Source: UBA6165 sp044233745
GTDB lineage: Bacteria; Bacteroidota; Bacteroidia; Flavobacteriales_D; Crocinitomicaceae
Length of the DNA: 64,000 nt
Assembly (NCBI GenBank): GCA_044233745.1
Contig: JBIIJN010000005.1
Span: 1-64,000 of the forward strand
Direction: 5' to 3'
This document shows, piece after piece, positions 29,001-38,600 of the stretch (positions are counted from its first letter, which is position 1; every line of letters starts with the position of its first letter). A program made the position numbers and the translations under genes. Under the pieces are notes generated by a model. It saw nothing but the letters and a program-made list of their open reading frames with translations. It made no database searches and was not told the origin of the DNA.

Positions 29001-29612
29001 GTTGGTGCCACATGGCGCTGGATTGTTGCCCTGAGTAACGGCATCATAGGGATTGGTAAATTTATTAATCAAATCTACATGATCCATTCTGAATGCGTCG
29101 TCGGTTACAGCAACGATAACATTCGCGCTTCCGGTGCCAATATCCCATGCTTGTTGCGCCTGAATTTTGTGTAGCGACCATTGGTTGTTGCTTGGACTTG
29201 TGCCCGCAGTGTTGCTATTGATAGGTCCTAAATCATTGGGCGTAAGAAAAGTTCTGTGCAATTCTTTCAATTCAGCGTATTCAACAGACGGATGTCTTTT
29301 CAGTTTCTTGATGAGGTCATCTACCTGATAAATATTTTGCAACTGAATTTGGTAAGTCCTGTTCAATTTCTGGTCCTTAATATCCGGGTGAAGTCGCAAA
29401 ACTTCAACGATTTGAAACTCTGAAATGAATCTGAACAAGGATTCGTTTTTGAAATCAACAACCCGGCTTTTGTCGTTGATGGTATTGATGACTTTCACAT
29501 TTTCTTTCAACTGAAAAACGACTAAACCGTCTTGGAAGTCGTAGTGTACGCTTTGAGCAAAAAGAGTGAAGAACAAACAGCTGCTTAGCAGCGAGAGTAG
29601 CATTTTTTTCAT
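26034..29612 (-). CDS. Secreted subtilisin-like S8 protease with T9SS sorting domain
   Basis: A 1192-residue exported protease. The signal peptide ends at FAQ (about 20) and a propeptide follows to about 140. The S8 catalytic domain (about 150-420) shows Asp in VIVAVTDDAF, His in NHGTHVAGT and Ser in GTSMASPHVAG. Then come two CARDB-like beta domains, a proprotein-convertase-like or jelly-roll part (GYTSAELTFDHAYRRF) and a PKD domain (PGGNPGTSSSANPI). The C-terminal 80 residues (ILIFPNPNQGKF to the end) form a T9SS type A sorting domain. It should be released or surface-anchored to degrade proteins outside the cell. A terminator follows. Confidence 0.93.
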   Translation of the reverse strand: MKKMLLSLLSSCLFFTLFAQSVHYDFQDGLVVFQLKENVKVINTINDKSRVVDFKNESLFRFISEFQIVEVLRLHPDIKDQKLNRTYQIQLQNIYQVDDLIKKLKRHPSVEYAELKELHRTFLTPNDLGPINSNTAGTSPSNNQWSLHKIQAQQAWDIGTGSANVIVAVTDDAFRMDHVDLINKFTNPYDAVTQGNNPAPCGTNAGNHGTHVAGTVGAQTNNGIGVSSIGYNVRVMPIKIGNCNNQLTHGYEGIIYAADNEADVVNMSWGGGGFSTYGQNVCTYAWDAGTILVAAAGNNNESTVFYPAGYNNVIAVASTTPTDARSSFSQYGTWIDIAAPGSNIRSTYATSSSAYNSISGTSMASPHVAGLLGLMRSTAPSATNTALINCLYSGADNINSANPSFIGQLGAGRINAYNSMICAAQFAAQHDAAITDIINPGSTLCNGTITPIFTLQNYGSQNLTSCVINFNWGGANQTFNWTGNLASGNNVNVTLPQITIPNGAYTFEAFTTMPNAVTDQNPTNDSSSKNILVDNNGQQVTLTVITDCWGSETTWQVTDDDNGQEVASGGPYTDNTPLAQQIHTFCLPTGCYTFTISDSYGDGMYGSQYQSCSVNGNYFMQYESGTNIFTMTAPNANFGSSTTHPFCIIPQDNFDDAGITELLSPTLFTCSSNIAPIVRLRNFGLNPLTSTTINYSINGGAAQQFNWTGNLASGQTIDVTLPIITSADGIANFTASTSNPNGEADNNPSNDSNTSSFAVNGTPATLPFVETFETNVISNGSWKILNPDSDITWAAATVGGISPGNQAMKLDFFNYAQAGQRDGLISPVISLNGYTSAELTFDHAYRRFNQSATDSLIIYVSTNCGDSWTRVFQVAENGTGSFATQVTSANPFTPAQAVDWCFEPISPQTPGASCYEIDLTPFVGQNIVVMFEGFNAGTLGNNLFLDNINIDGVPGEGLPTANFSAANTTICAGESVQFNDQSAPDITSRTWTFPGGNPGTSSSANPIIAYNNPGTYSVTLSVSNANGTNTSTQSNLVVVNPAPSTPTITQNGNVLSVFLQLGESATWFLNGNQIGTGANLTITNQGNYTVEVTNSFGCRAVSGTFNVLSNEDLELNNILIFPNPNQGKFIIQLDNHALESITIVDAIGRTVAQISTSDVEVHMDLSHLNSGLYSVVLRTANGILVRKIEILK

Positions 29613-29724
29613 GATAAACTGGTTTTATATAACGTCTTAGCGGCGTAAATTTCAATAAAAAATCTGAATTAAAAAAATTATGAATCAAATTCACAACAAT
29701 AAATCCAATGAATTGGTTCGCTCA

Positions 29725-29975
29725 CTACAATATTTTAATGATTTCTTTCAAGCAAATATTGAGTTCTTGCAGTTTGTCAGCTGATACAGGAATTTTATGA
29801 ACACCTTCCATAATAACGTATCCGCCTTCCGATTTGATGTACTCGGTTGTTTTCTCAAGATTCACAACATAGGATTTTTGACAGCGCATAAAATTTTGGT
29901 GGTGAAACTGTAGATTCTATAAAAATGAACACACGGCCATGCTGCGCTTGATAAATCAAATCCGTTGGAAACATA
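29725..29975 (-). pseudogene. Decayed LytTR-type DNA-binding domain
   Basis: On the minus strand, 29725-29907 reads FHHQNFMRCQKSYVVNLEK, continues through GGYVIMEGVHKIPVS and ends at TAG. This is the C-terminal half of a LytTR DNA-binding domain, whose family pattern is F-x-R-x-H/Q-K-S-Y-x-V-N and later I-P-V-S. Further upstream, 29908-29975 reads in another frame as FDLIYQAQHGRVFIF, fitting the first strands of the same domain. A frame change and missing middle strand separate them and no start codon or receiver domain is left. It is the remnant of an AgrA/LytR-type regulator. Confidence 0.7.
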
Positions 29976-29987
29976 AAACATTTTTTT

Positions 29988-30006
29988 ATGATAGTTAAAC
30001 TATCAT
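29988..30006. repeat. Perfect 19-base palindrome
   Basis: ATGATAGTT and AACTATCAT are exact inverse complements around one central base. It lies upstream of the LytTR remnant, where an operator would be expected, and is not followed by a T-run, so a protein-binding site is likelier than a terminator. Confidence 0.5.
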
Positions 30007-30174
30007 TGGCATATTTCCGGTTTAAGTTTTATTTGAGATATCATGGCCTTAATAAAGTCTAATAAGCATTTCGTACAATTAAAGCGCCTTTTCATAAAGT
30101 GCTCATATCAATTGAAGCAGAGACACATCGTTGCATCAGATAGCAGCAAAGAATTTTAGTTTTTTTCATGGCGG

Positions 30175-30210
30175 AAACCTCGGATTAGCAATGGCTGACC
30201 GGGGTTTTTT
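30175..30210 (+). terminator. Possible plus-strand terminator hairpin
   Basis: AAACCTCGG (30175-30183) pairs with CCGGGGTTT (30199-30207) with one G-U pair and is followed by T residues. No plus-strand gene is recognised upstream, so it would end either an unannotated small RNA or nothing. Confidence 0.35.
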
Positions 30211-30219
30211 CTTGGATGT

Positions 30220-31602
30220 TTATCCGATTTTTGCTCCCATCAGGGCCAACATTTTGAATTGCGTGATGATACCGTCATCGGTCATGTACAATTGGTCGAA
30301 ACTCAAGCCAGTCATTTTGAATTTGATTTCAACGGATTCATGAGGCTTCATTCCATTGAGTTGTTGGTTCATCTCCTTTTTCATGTCATCCAAATCTTGT
30401 TTGATGGAATATTTTGAATTTTCTTTAATCAACTTGAGCACCTTGCCAGAAAGCATCCAACTCAGCGATTTCACCAACACGTTTTTGGTATTCACATGAT
30501 AATCAAGCTCGTCCAAATAAATCTCTGATGTTTCGGCATTGTATTTCGGTATTCCCCTCAAGAAAAGCCAGCCTTGTACTTTACCATCAATTCGAATAGC
30601 GATAATTAATTTTTTCTCGCTGTGCCAAAGCTTAATTTCTTCTAACGTCACGTCTTTTTTGCCATCGTAAAGTATGGTTCCTTTGAGTTGGTTGGTAAAA
30701 AGTTCATTCAATTCTAAATAAGGTGTTTCCACGGGCAAAACTACTTCAATGTCCTTACGCAACGGCGTATCTGATTTGAATTGAATGTCACTAATTTTAT
30801 CAGCTTTGGCGGGTTTCGGACCCATCGTGGTTTTCATTTTGGCGCGCAAATTCACGTCCAAAACAATTTTCTCGGTATTCATGCGCAGTGGCGTGGTGAG
30901 AAAAGCTATGGGCATAACTTGCAACCACATTTTGTATTCTTCACTTAAGAGCACAGGCTCGCGAAATCCTTGCATATAATCAATGAGTAAGGGTTTGAAA
31001 TCCAACATACCTTTCAAAGAGCCATCTATCCCGCTGGAAATTGATGAAGCGTTCATTTCAATAAGTGGGTCAACAGCATATCCTACTGGTATTTTTTTAC
31101 CATAAAATTCCATGGTTGGACTCTCCTGCCAATGGATTTTATCCACCTTAGTACGCGTGGTCATGGCACATTCTTCAAGCTTCACGATAGACAATAAATT
31201 CACGATACCTTTCATTCTGAATTCTTTGATGTCATACATGCCGAGCGCGCCATATCTATACCACACGCGAGCACTTACGGGCACTGAAATTTGAATTTGA
31301 TTGATTTTAAACGCAAATTTTACAGGACCAGTTTTGGTTAAATGCACTTTCAGACCATCTTTATTGAAGTCTTTATCGTCCATGAGTTTTTCGGGCATCA
31401 CATCATTTACCTGCTTTTCCAATTCGGCCCATGTGAGGGAAACACCAACATTGAGAATAGAGATTGGCACATCAAAAGGCACTTTTTCCGCAAGGGTTTC
31501 TTCTGGTTTTGGAATTTCTATTTTTTTTGTACTAGAGCATGCGGGTATCACCAATAAACTCAACAATACCACTAGTCCGGTTCCCCATTTCAAAAGAATC
31601 AT
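30220..31602 (-). CDS. DUF4403 family lipoprotein
   Basis: A 460-residue protein with a lipoprotein signal: hydrophobic core then lipobox VIPAC (about residue 18-22) followed by SSTKK. The mature part begins with the DUF4403 pattern (VPFDVPISILNVGVSLTWAE) and has long beta-strand-rich repeats of lipid-transfer/SMP-like folds (residues 45-440). Members are outer-membrane-associated lipoproteins of unknown role, suspected of binding lipids. The gene is transcribed alone, divergent from lemA. Confidence 0.7.
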   Translation of the reverse strand: MILLKWGTGLVVLLSLLVIPACSSTKKIEIPKPEETLAEKVPFDVPISILNVGVSLTWAELEKQVNDVMPEKLMDDKDFNKDGLKVHLTKTGPVKFAFKINQIQISVPVSARVWYRYGALGMYDIKEFRMKGIVNLLSIVKLEECAMTTRTKVDKIHWQESPTMEFYGKKIPVGYAVDPLIEMNASSISSGIDGSLKGMLDFKPLLIDYMQGFREPVLLSEEYKMWLQVMPIAFLTTPLRMNTEKIVLDVNLRAKMKTTMGPKPAKADKISDIQFKSDTPLRKDIEVVLPVETPYLELNELFTNQLKGTILYDGKKDVTLEEIKLWHSEKKLIIAIRIDGKVQGWLFLRGIPKYNAETSEIYLDELDYHVNTKNVLVKSLSWMLSGKVLKLIKENSKYSIKQDLDDMKKEMNQQLNGMKPHESVEIKFKMTGLSFDQLYMTDDGIITQFKMLALMGAKIG

Positions 31603-31675
31603 AGTTCAGAATTTTGCACGAAATTAATCAATATTTTCACTGGTAATAGCACAACCTACTGAAGCACTTATTTAA

Positions 31676-31683
31676 TATCTTTG
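31676..31683 (+). promoter_or_regulatory. Probable -7 promoter box of lemA-DUF2207
   Basis: TATCTTTG fits TAnnTTTG and lies 15 bases before the ATG of the LemA gene, giving a short leader. A -33 TTG at the ideal distance is not clear. Confidence 0.4.
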
Positions 31684-31698
31684 ACCAAATAATTTACT

Positions 31699-32244
31699 AT
31701 GACATTTTACATATCATTAAGCATTTTTGTTGTTCTCATTTTGTTTATTGTTTTGGTTTACAATAGATTAGTCAGTTTGCGTAACCTAGCTAGAGAAGCG
31801 TGGAGCGGCATTGATGTGCAGTTGAAAAAACGTCATGAACTTATTCCAAGGTTGGTTGATGTTGTGAAAGGATATGCCAGTCATGAGCAAAATTTGCTAA
31901 CACATATCACCGAATTGCGGAATTTAGCTACGAAAGAAAACGATTTGAAAGCACAAGAAAAGGTGCAGATTGGCATTGCTCAAGATTTGGGAAAACTGTT
32001 TGTGATTGTAGAAAATTATCCTGAGTTAAAAGCCAACGAGAACTTTGCTCAGTTGCAAATTGAGATATCAAAAGTTGAACACGATTTGCAAAGAGCGCGC
32101 AGGTATTATAATGGGTCTGTGCGAGATTTGAACACGAAAATCCAGCAATTTCCGTCGAATATTATTGCGTCTATTTTTAAGTTTGAAGATGAACCTTTTT
32201 TCGACATACAAAATGAATCTGAGCGATCCGTTCCTCAAATGTAA
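31699..32244 (+). CDS. LemA family protein
   Basis: A 181-residue protein with an N-terminal membrane helix (about 4-22) and the LemA helical-bundle domain. Diagnostic segments are YNRLVSLRN, a following AWSGIDVQLKKRHELIPRLV and the later RRYYNGSVRDLN with FPSNIIA. The topology puts the helix bundle outside or in the periplasm. LemA proteins pair with TPM or DUF2207 proteins, here encoded 5 bases downstream, and are thought to take part in envelope remodelling or stress; the biochemical role is unknown. Confidence 0.92.
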   Translation: MTFYISLSIFVVLILFIVLVYNRLVSLRNLAREAWSGIDVQLKKRHELIPRLVDVVKGYASHEQNLLTHITELRNLATKENDLKAQEKVQIGIAQDLGKLFVIVENYPELKANENFAQLQIEISKVEHDLQRARRYYNGSVRDLNTKIQQFPSNIIASIFKFEDEPFFDIQNESERSVPQM

Positions 32245-32249
32245 GCCCA

Positions 32250-33953
<1,704 letters not shown>

Positions 33954-33954
33954 C

Positions 33955-34185
33955 TTAATTGTCTTCATTTTTCAAGGCCTCAATTTCCTTGCGAAACAAA
34001 CGACAACTGTCTTCATAAGCACCCAAATCGTCTTTCAAGCGCACAACTTCACCAAAATTGGCATCATAAAGCACTTTTTCTTCGGTGTAGATTTCTGTAA
34101 TCTTATTGATTTGCAGTTGCTGCCAAATGATTATTACCATCATACATAGGTAAAGGAGCAAGAGAATCGCACTTTTTTTGTTCAT
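33955..34185 (-). CDS. Small single-pass membrane protein (76 aa)
   Basis: One N-terminal helix (about 5-22, AILLLLYLCMMVIIIW) is followed by a short coiled coil (about 25-70) rich in Glu, Lys and Leu, the architecture of small divisome-type or structural membrane proteins. It begins 13 bases after the spoIID gene stop and is probably the last gene of the surE-lpxB-spoIID run. It converges with DUF2207, whose stop is one base away. No family recognised. Confidence 0.55.
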   Translation of the reverse strand: MNKKSAILLLLYLCMMVIIIWQQLQINKITEIYTEEKVLYDANFGEVVRLKDDLGAYEDSCRLFRKEIEALKNEDN

Positions 34186-34198
34186 AAACTTGTTTGTT

Positions 34199-35380
34199 TT
34201 AGAAGTCTTCGGGTAATTTTTCGAGATGCTGAAAGTAGTCTGATTTTTCGAGAACTCGGATAATTATATTCGGAAAATAGTAGCGCAGAATTTGAGTGAA
34301 ATGATAGCCTTGTCGTGCCATTTCCATTGCACCTTCTTGGCAGAGTCCTACGCCATGACCATAGCCAAATCCCTCAAGAATTACATAATCTTCGTGTTCG
34401 TAACAGGAAAAATAAGTGGATTTTAATTTGAATTCCTGCCGTATATCCCGCAGCGGAATGCCCAATTCGGGTCCATGAAAAAAAGCCAATCGGTGTTCTT
34501 GTACAAAATGAAATATTTTTTCGCGATAGACAGAATCGTAAATCGGATAGTCATAATTGTTTACCAAAAAATCTATCCATTGTTGCTTCGGAATTTTTTT
34601 CGACCATCGTGCCTGTGCTGTTTTGATGCAAAATGTGTCTTTGAATGGCTGGAGATACGGCACCGAATTGTTCCAAACATGGGAGGCATCGCAGGTTTCA
34701 CCTCCACAATTGGCATAGAAAAATGCGTCTATCAGTCGGTTTTTGTCATCTACCATCACCATACCATCGGTTTGCACAACGGCTCTGTTGATTAATGGTG
34801 TTTTTATCTGCCGGTGATGATAGGCCTGGCAATGTACTTGGTCGCACAATTGGAACCCATCAGCTCTGTGTTTGTCTTGGTACTTGAGTGCATAGGTTCT
34901 ACTCATGATGGCTTGCACCATGTAGTAAGTTTCGGTATGCCCAGTGCCACCTTCGCATTCCACAACACCGGAAAGATAATGTTCTATAGAAACCTGATTC
35001 ACCAAGCGCAAAGCACCATTTGGGTTAGTCGCTGATAAGTCTCCATGGTATTCGCGCGCTTTGGATTTTGGGGATATGGAAAGAAATTCAAGAATATCAC
35101 TCTTCACTGTTCCACGAATCATGACTTGATTGAAATTTCCCAAAACTTCACCGTTCATTGTAGTGCGCACTCTGTTTTGGGTGTTGGTTTCAAGCACAAT
35201 GGATTGACCTGGCACAAGTTCGGCCGCCTTGAAATTATCGCCAATCACCAAGTAGGTTCCTTGCATCACTTTGATTTCGATTTTTGTGGTGCTCTGATTG
35301 CGCAACACACCAATGTGCATGGTTTGCAACCAAGCCGAAACAGGCAGCAATAACGCTATGATACAGAAGAATGTCCGCAT
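34199..35380 (-). CDS. SpoIID/LytB domain protein
   Basis: A 393-residue exported protein (signal peptide ending at about residue 19). The SpoIID domain spans about 100-370, with conserved segments HYLSGVVECE, QAIMSRTYALKY, YANCGGETCDASHVW and the catalytic-type ending GYGHGVGLCQEGAMEMAR. In spore formers SpoIID is a lytic transglycosylase acting on denuded glycan; in non-spore-forming Bacteroidota the role is presumed to be peptidoglycan or amidase-activator related. It is encoded between lpxB (35 bases upstream) and the 76-residue membrane protein. Confidence 0.88.
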   Translation of the reverse strand: MRTFFCIIALLLPVSAWLQTMHIGVLRNQSTTKIEIKVMQGTYLVIGDNFKAAELVPGQSIVLETNTQNRVRTTMNGEVLGNFNQVMIRGTVKSDILEFLSISPKSKAREYHGDLSATNPNGALRLVNQVSIEHYLSGVVECEGGTGHTETYYMVQAIMSRTYALKYQDKHRADGFQLCDQVHCQAYHHRQIKTPLINRAVVQTDGMVMVDDKNRLIDAFFYANCGGETCDASHVWNNSVPYLQPFKDTFCIKTAQARWSKKIPKQQWIDFLVNNYDYPIYDSVYREKIFHFVQEHRLAFFHGPELGIPLRDIRQEFKLKSTYFSCYEHEDYVILEGFGYGHGVGLCQEGAMEMARQGYHFTQILRYYFPNIIIRVLEKSDYFQHLEKLPEDF

Positions 35381-35415
35381 TTCTACAAAAGTACGGGGCT
35401 ATGAATTCAAAAATC

Positions 35416-36540
35416 TTACCGTTTTGCAATACTTTTCAACATATGCTGTGCAGTTCTTTCGCTAGCTCCACCGCCGCCAAGGAGATTTTCTAGTTCTAAA
35501 TAGCCATCTTTTATGATTTGGGCTTGTGGTCCGTTGATGATTTTATCCAACTCCTCTTGCATGCGCCTTGGATTGCATTCGTGTTGTATTAACTCTGTCA
35601 CCAATTCTCTGTTTAAAATCAGATTCACCAAAGAGATATAGGGCACTTTGATGAGTCTCTTGGCAATATGATAGGAAATAGGGGAGCCTTTATAGCAAAC
35701 CACTTGCGGTACTCCAAAAAGTGCTGTTTCTAGAGTAGCTGTGCCACTGGTAACCAAAGCCACGCTAGCAGTACTCAACAAATCGTAGGTTAATCCGAAA
35801 ACGATTTTTACAGGTATTTGTCCACATAGCGATCGGTAGTAGCTTTCTGATTGATTGGGCGCTCCAGCAATTACAATTTGATGACTGACCATATATTTTT
35901 GCGCCGCTTCAAGCATCAGGGGTAGCTTTATACCGATTTCTTGTTTTCTGCTTCCGGGAAGCAAGGCCATAATGGGGCGCTGATCCAATTGATTGTCTGT
36001 AAGAAACTGGGGTTTATTGAAAGTATTCGCTCTAAATTGTGCGATGGCGTCAATCAAGGGGTGACCAACGAAGTGTGCATCAACATTAAATTTTTTATAG
36101 AATTCCTTTTCAAAAGGGAGAATGCAATACAGCTCATCTACAACTTCACGGATAAGGTGACCTCGGTTTTGCTTCCATGCCCAAATCTGTGGTGAAATGT
36201 AGTATAAAACTTGAATATTGTGTTCTTTAGCCCATTTAGCTATGCGCAGATTGAAGCCTGGATAATCAATTAAAATGAGTGCATCTGGCTGAAAGTCAAG
36301 TATGTCTTTTTTACAAAACTTGATATTTTTTAGAATAGTTCCGAGATTCATCAAAACTTCGATAAAACCCATGAATGCCAATTCTTGGATATGTTTTCTG
36401 GGTGACCCAGCTACTTTTGCCATGCGATCGCCACCCCAAAAACGAAACGAAATCTCAGGTTCTTCTTTCAACAAAGACTTCAAAAGGTTGCTGCCGTGCA
36501 AATCGCCAGAAGCCTCACCCGCTATTACGTAAATTTTCAT
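35416..36540 (-). CDS. lpxB: Lipid-A-disaccharide synthase
   Basis: A 374-residue GT19 glycosyltransferase. The N-terminus KIYVIAGEASGDLHG (about 2-16) is the LpxB hallmark. LLPGSRKQEI (about 194-203) and the C-terminal VTSGTATLETALFGVPQVV (about 258-276) are the family's UDP-binding motifs. It joins lipid X and UDP-2,3-diacylglucosamine to give the lipid A disaccharide at the inner membrane. Its ATG directly abuts the stop of the upstream 97-residue membrane protein gene, so the genes are translated as a unit with surE. Confidence 0.96.
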   Translation of the reverse strand: MKIYVIAGEASGDLHGSNLLKSLLKEEPEISFRFWGGDRMAKVAGSPRKHIQELAFMGFIEVLMNLGTILKNIKFCKKDILDFQPDALILIDYPGFNLRIAKWAKEHNIQVLYYISPQIWAWKQNRGHLIREVVDELYCILPFEKEFYKKFNVDAHFVGHPLIDAIAQFRANTFNKPQFLTDNQLDQRPIMALLPGSRKQEIGIKLPLMLEAAQKYMVSHQIVIAGAPNQSESYYRSLCGQIPVKIVFGLTYDLLSTASVALVTSGTATLETALFGVPQVVCYKGSPISYHIAKRLIKVPYISLVNLILNRELVTELIQHECNPRRMQEELDKIINGPQAQIIKDGYLELENLLGGGGASERTAQHMLKSIAKR

Positions 36541-36834
36541 CTAAATGAGCGTAATTACGATTGGCACAGTGTAAGCCAATGTTACCCCAACCAAACCAAC
36601 GGTGAATTGATACCATTTGAGTTGAAAATTGCTGAAGTAAAACAAAACCAAATTTGGAATCATAGAAAAAACCAAAGGGTTGTTTCGATTCACCTTGTCG
36701 GCCATCAAATATTCATAATAAGAACTCAGATTGAAGGTGTCAAACTTCCATTGCCAGTAGGCCAAAAATGCTAGAATGGGAAGGATGGCTCCAAAAAGCA
36801 TCCCAATATAGGTTTTATCAAGTTTTGTTTTCAT
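36541..36834 (-). CDS. Small membrane protein between surE and lpxB (97 aa)
   Basis: Three hydrophobic segments (about 10-28, 52-68, 74-95) predict a polytopic inner-membrane protein. It is conserved in position between surE and lpxB in Bacteroidota genomes as a hypothetical protein, by my memory of such operons. The stop codon touches the lpxB start with no gap. A link to lipid A synthesis is inferred from position only. Confidence 0.7.
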   Translation of the reverse strand: MKTKLDKTYIGMLFGAILPILAFLAYWQWKFDTFNLSSYYEYLMADKVNRNNPLVFSMIPNLVLFYFSNFQLKWYQFTVGLVGVTLAYTVPIVITLI

Positions 36835-36906
36835 GTTTAATTTATTCTAGATTCGCAATGCACGATTTGAAGTTATGTGATACACGAAATTTCAAATCAC
36901 ATTTTT

Positions 36907-37695
36907 TTATTTCTCCAATTTCCAATTGTTTAAAGTGGGTAAAACGTTGTGTGCCGTCATGTCAAATTGTATGGGCACAACGGAAGCAAAGCCATTGTTG
37001 AGTGCCCAAACATCTGTGTCTTCGCCTGCATCAAAATTCTCGAATTCACCTGTGAGCCAATAATAGGCTTTGCCAAATTGGTCAATTCGCTTATCGAAAC
37101 TATCTTTCCAAAAGGCATGTGCTTGCCTGCAAAGTTTAATTCCCTTGAATTCGGTGCTCTTCACTTTTGGCACATTGACATTCAAACAAATATTTTTCGG
37201 AAAGTCGTTCTCCAAAGCGCCTTGCATCATAGTGTGAATCACTTGCACGCTCACATCAAAATCAGCATCTGCGGCAAAATCATCGAGTGAAAATCCAATA
37301 GCCGGGATGTTTTCAAGGGCGCCTTCAACAGCTGCAGACATGGTTCCAGAATAGAGTACGTTCGTTGAACTGTTATTCCCATGGTTTACGCCAGAAACCA
37401 AAAAATCTGGTTTGTGTCCATCCAAAATTTCGTAAATCGCTAATTTCACGCAATCTACAGGTGTGCCCGAACAGGCAAACGCTTGAATGCCATCAAAGCC
37501 GTGATAAGGAGTCAAACGCAAAATATCGTGAACGGAAATAGCGTGTCCCATACCCGATTGAGGTTTGTCGGGCGCAACGACTAATATTTGTCCAAAAGGG
37601 CGCACGGCTTCAACCAAGGAAGAGATGCCTTTTGCCGTGATACCATCGTCATTGGTAACCAATATCAAGGGTTTGTTTTTTTCAAAATTTACCAT
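36907..37695 (-). CDS. surE: 5'/3'-nucleotidase SurE
   Basis: A 262-residue metallophosphatase. The N-terminal metal site LVTNDDGITAKG (about 12-23) and the later SGVNHGNNSS (about 102-111) with conserved Asp and Asn residues are the family signatures. SurE dephosphorylates nucleoside monophosphates and some polyphosphates in the cytoplasm. It is the first gene of the surE/97-aa/lpxB/spoIID run. The promoter lies in the divergent region shared with the RAYT gene. Confidence 0.95.
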   Translation of the reverse strand: MVNFEKNKPLILVTNDDGITAKGISSLVEAVRPFGQILVVAPDKPQSGMGHAISVHDILRLTPYHGFDGIQAFACSGTPVDCVKLAIYEILDGHKPDFLVSGVNHGNNSSTNVLYSGTMSAAVEGALENIPAIGFSLDDFAADADFDVSVQVIHTMMQGALENDFPKNICLNVNVPKVKSTEFKGIKLCRQAHAFWKDSFDKRIDQFGKAYYWLTGEFENFDAGEDTDVWALNNGFASVVPIQFDMTAHNVLPTLNNWKLEK

Positions 37696-37847
37696 AGGGC
37701 GAAGATAGGAAATGTTGGGGAAGTAGATTAGATATTTCTAAAAACGGATTCTTGTTTTTAATAGATTGAGGAGCTATAAATTTTGTAAACACCATACTTA
37801 TTGATTTATAAAATTGCTTTATTTGAACTTTTAATACGCTGATAGAA

Positions 37848-38600
37848 ATGAATGAACTACTTGAATTTGATAACCATTACCATATCTATAATCATGCGAA
37901 TGGTTTTGAAAATCTTTTTCGCGAAACTAAAAATTATCATTTTTTCTTGGAGAAATACAAGAAACATATTCAGCCGATAGCAGAAACGATTTCGTGGTGT
38001 TTGATGCCAAATCACTTTCATGTACTTGTTAGAATAAAAACGTGGCAAGAAATCTTAGATTATTTTCAGGAACAAGCGAGATTACAAGAGGAGCTTAATC
38101 GGTCAGATGAATTTTCGTCTTTTCGAGATTCAACATTTCCAAAGTTTCGAACTTTGGAAATGTTCTCGAAAGACGAAAATTCATCCTCTTACCCCAAAAA
38201 TACATCTCCCCGTTTATTACCAAACGGAAAAGTATTGGATGAATATTTTCTCAGCAAACAATTTGCTAATTTTTTTAGTAGCTACACGCAGTCGTTTAAT
38301 AAAGTTTACCAGCGGAGAGGCTCTTTGTTCATCAAGAACTTCAAACGTGTAACAGTAACAAACGACAATTATTATAGAAACTTGGTCCTCTACATCCATC
38401 TCAATCCAATTCACCACGGTTTTACAAGCAAGGAACTTGAATGGCCATGGACATCTTATTTAGATTTTCCAGAGGAATTTCCTGCTTTACTTCAACATTA
38501 TTTCGGCGACCTAGAGAATTACAAATGGATGCACAAACAGAAAATTTTGAAATTCGATGAATACGATAAAATCGAAGCTGACATCAACGAGTCTTTTTAA
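37848..38600 (+). CDS. REP-associated tyrosine transposase (RAYT) with in-frame palindrome
   Basis: A 250-residue Y1/HUH transposase-like protein. The opening FDNHYHIYNHANGFENLF is the Bacteroidota RAYT hallmark and LMPNHFHVLVR (about 51-61) holds the HUH His pair. The catalytic Tyr lies in SYTQSFNKVYQRRG (about 145-158), and YLVLYIHLNPIHHG-like sequence follows. Such single-copy proteins act on REP palindromes. The gene contains an 80-base near-perfect palindrome (38106-38185), so residues 87-112 are encoded by a hairpin and look like an insertion relative to shorter relatives. Its stop overlaps the stop of the convergent OmpA-type gene by two bases. The frame is intact. Confidence 0.88.
   Translation: MNELLEFDNHYHIYNHANGFENLFRETKNYHFFLEKYKKHIQPIAETISWCLMPNHFHVLVRIKTWQEILDYFQEQARLQEELNRSDEFSSFRDSTFPKFRTLEMFSKDENSSSYPKNTSPRLLPNGKVLDEYFLSKQFANFFSSYTQSFNKVYQRRGSLFIKNFKRVTVTNDNYYRNLVLYIHLNPIHHGFTSKELEWPWTSYLDFPEEFPALLQHYFGDLENYKWMHKQKILKFDEYDKIEADINESF
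38106..38185. repeat. 80-bp palindrome inside the RAYT gene
   Basis: The left arm (38106-38146) and right arm (38150-38185) are inverse complements except for five extra bases in the left arm; the loop is TCG. The inner part of the arms is ACATTTCCAAAGTT, sharing AACTTTG with the palindromes at 13.4-14.1 kb. The hairpin is read through in frame as DEFSSF...FSKDENS. Confidence 0.85.

Larger units (their letters stand above)
29613..30219. other. Intergenic stretch with decayed LytTR gene and palindrome
   Basis: About 600 bases. It holds the S8 promoter region next to 29613, a broken LytTR coding sequence (29725-29975, minus), a perfect 19-base palindrome (29988-30006) and a possible plus-strand terminator hairpin (30175-30210). 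These four items are listed separately or described in the findings. Confidence 0.55.

Noticed and set aside
38106..38185. Palindrome in the RAYT gene as a transcription terminator
   Set aside because: It has no T-run and is in the middle of an intact frame; a REP-type element fits better.
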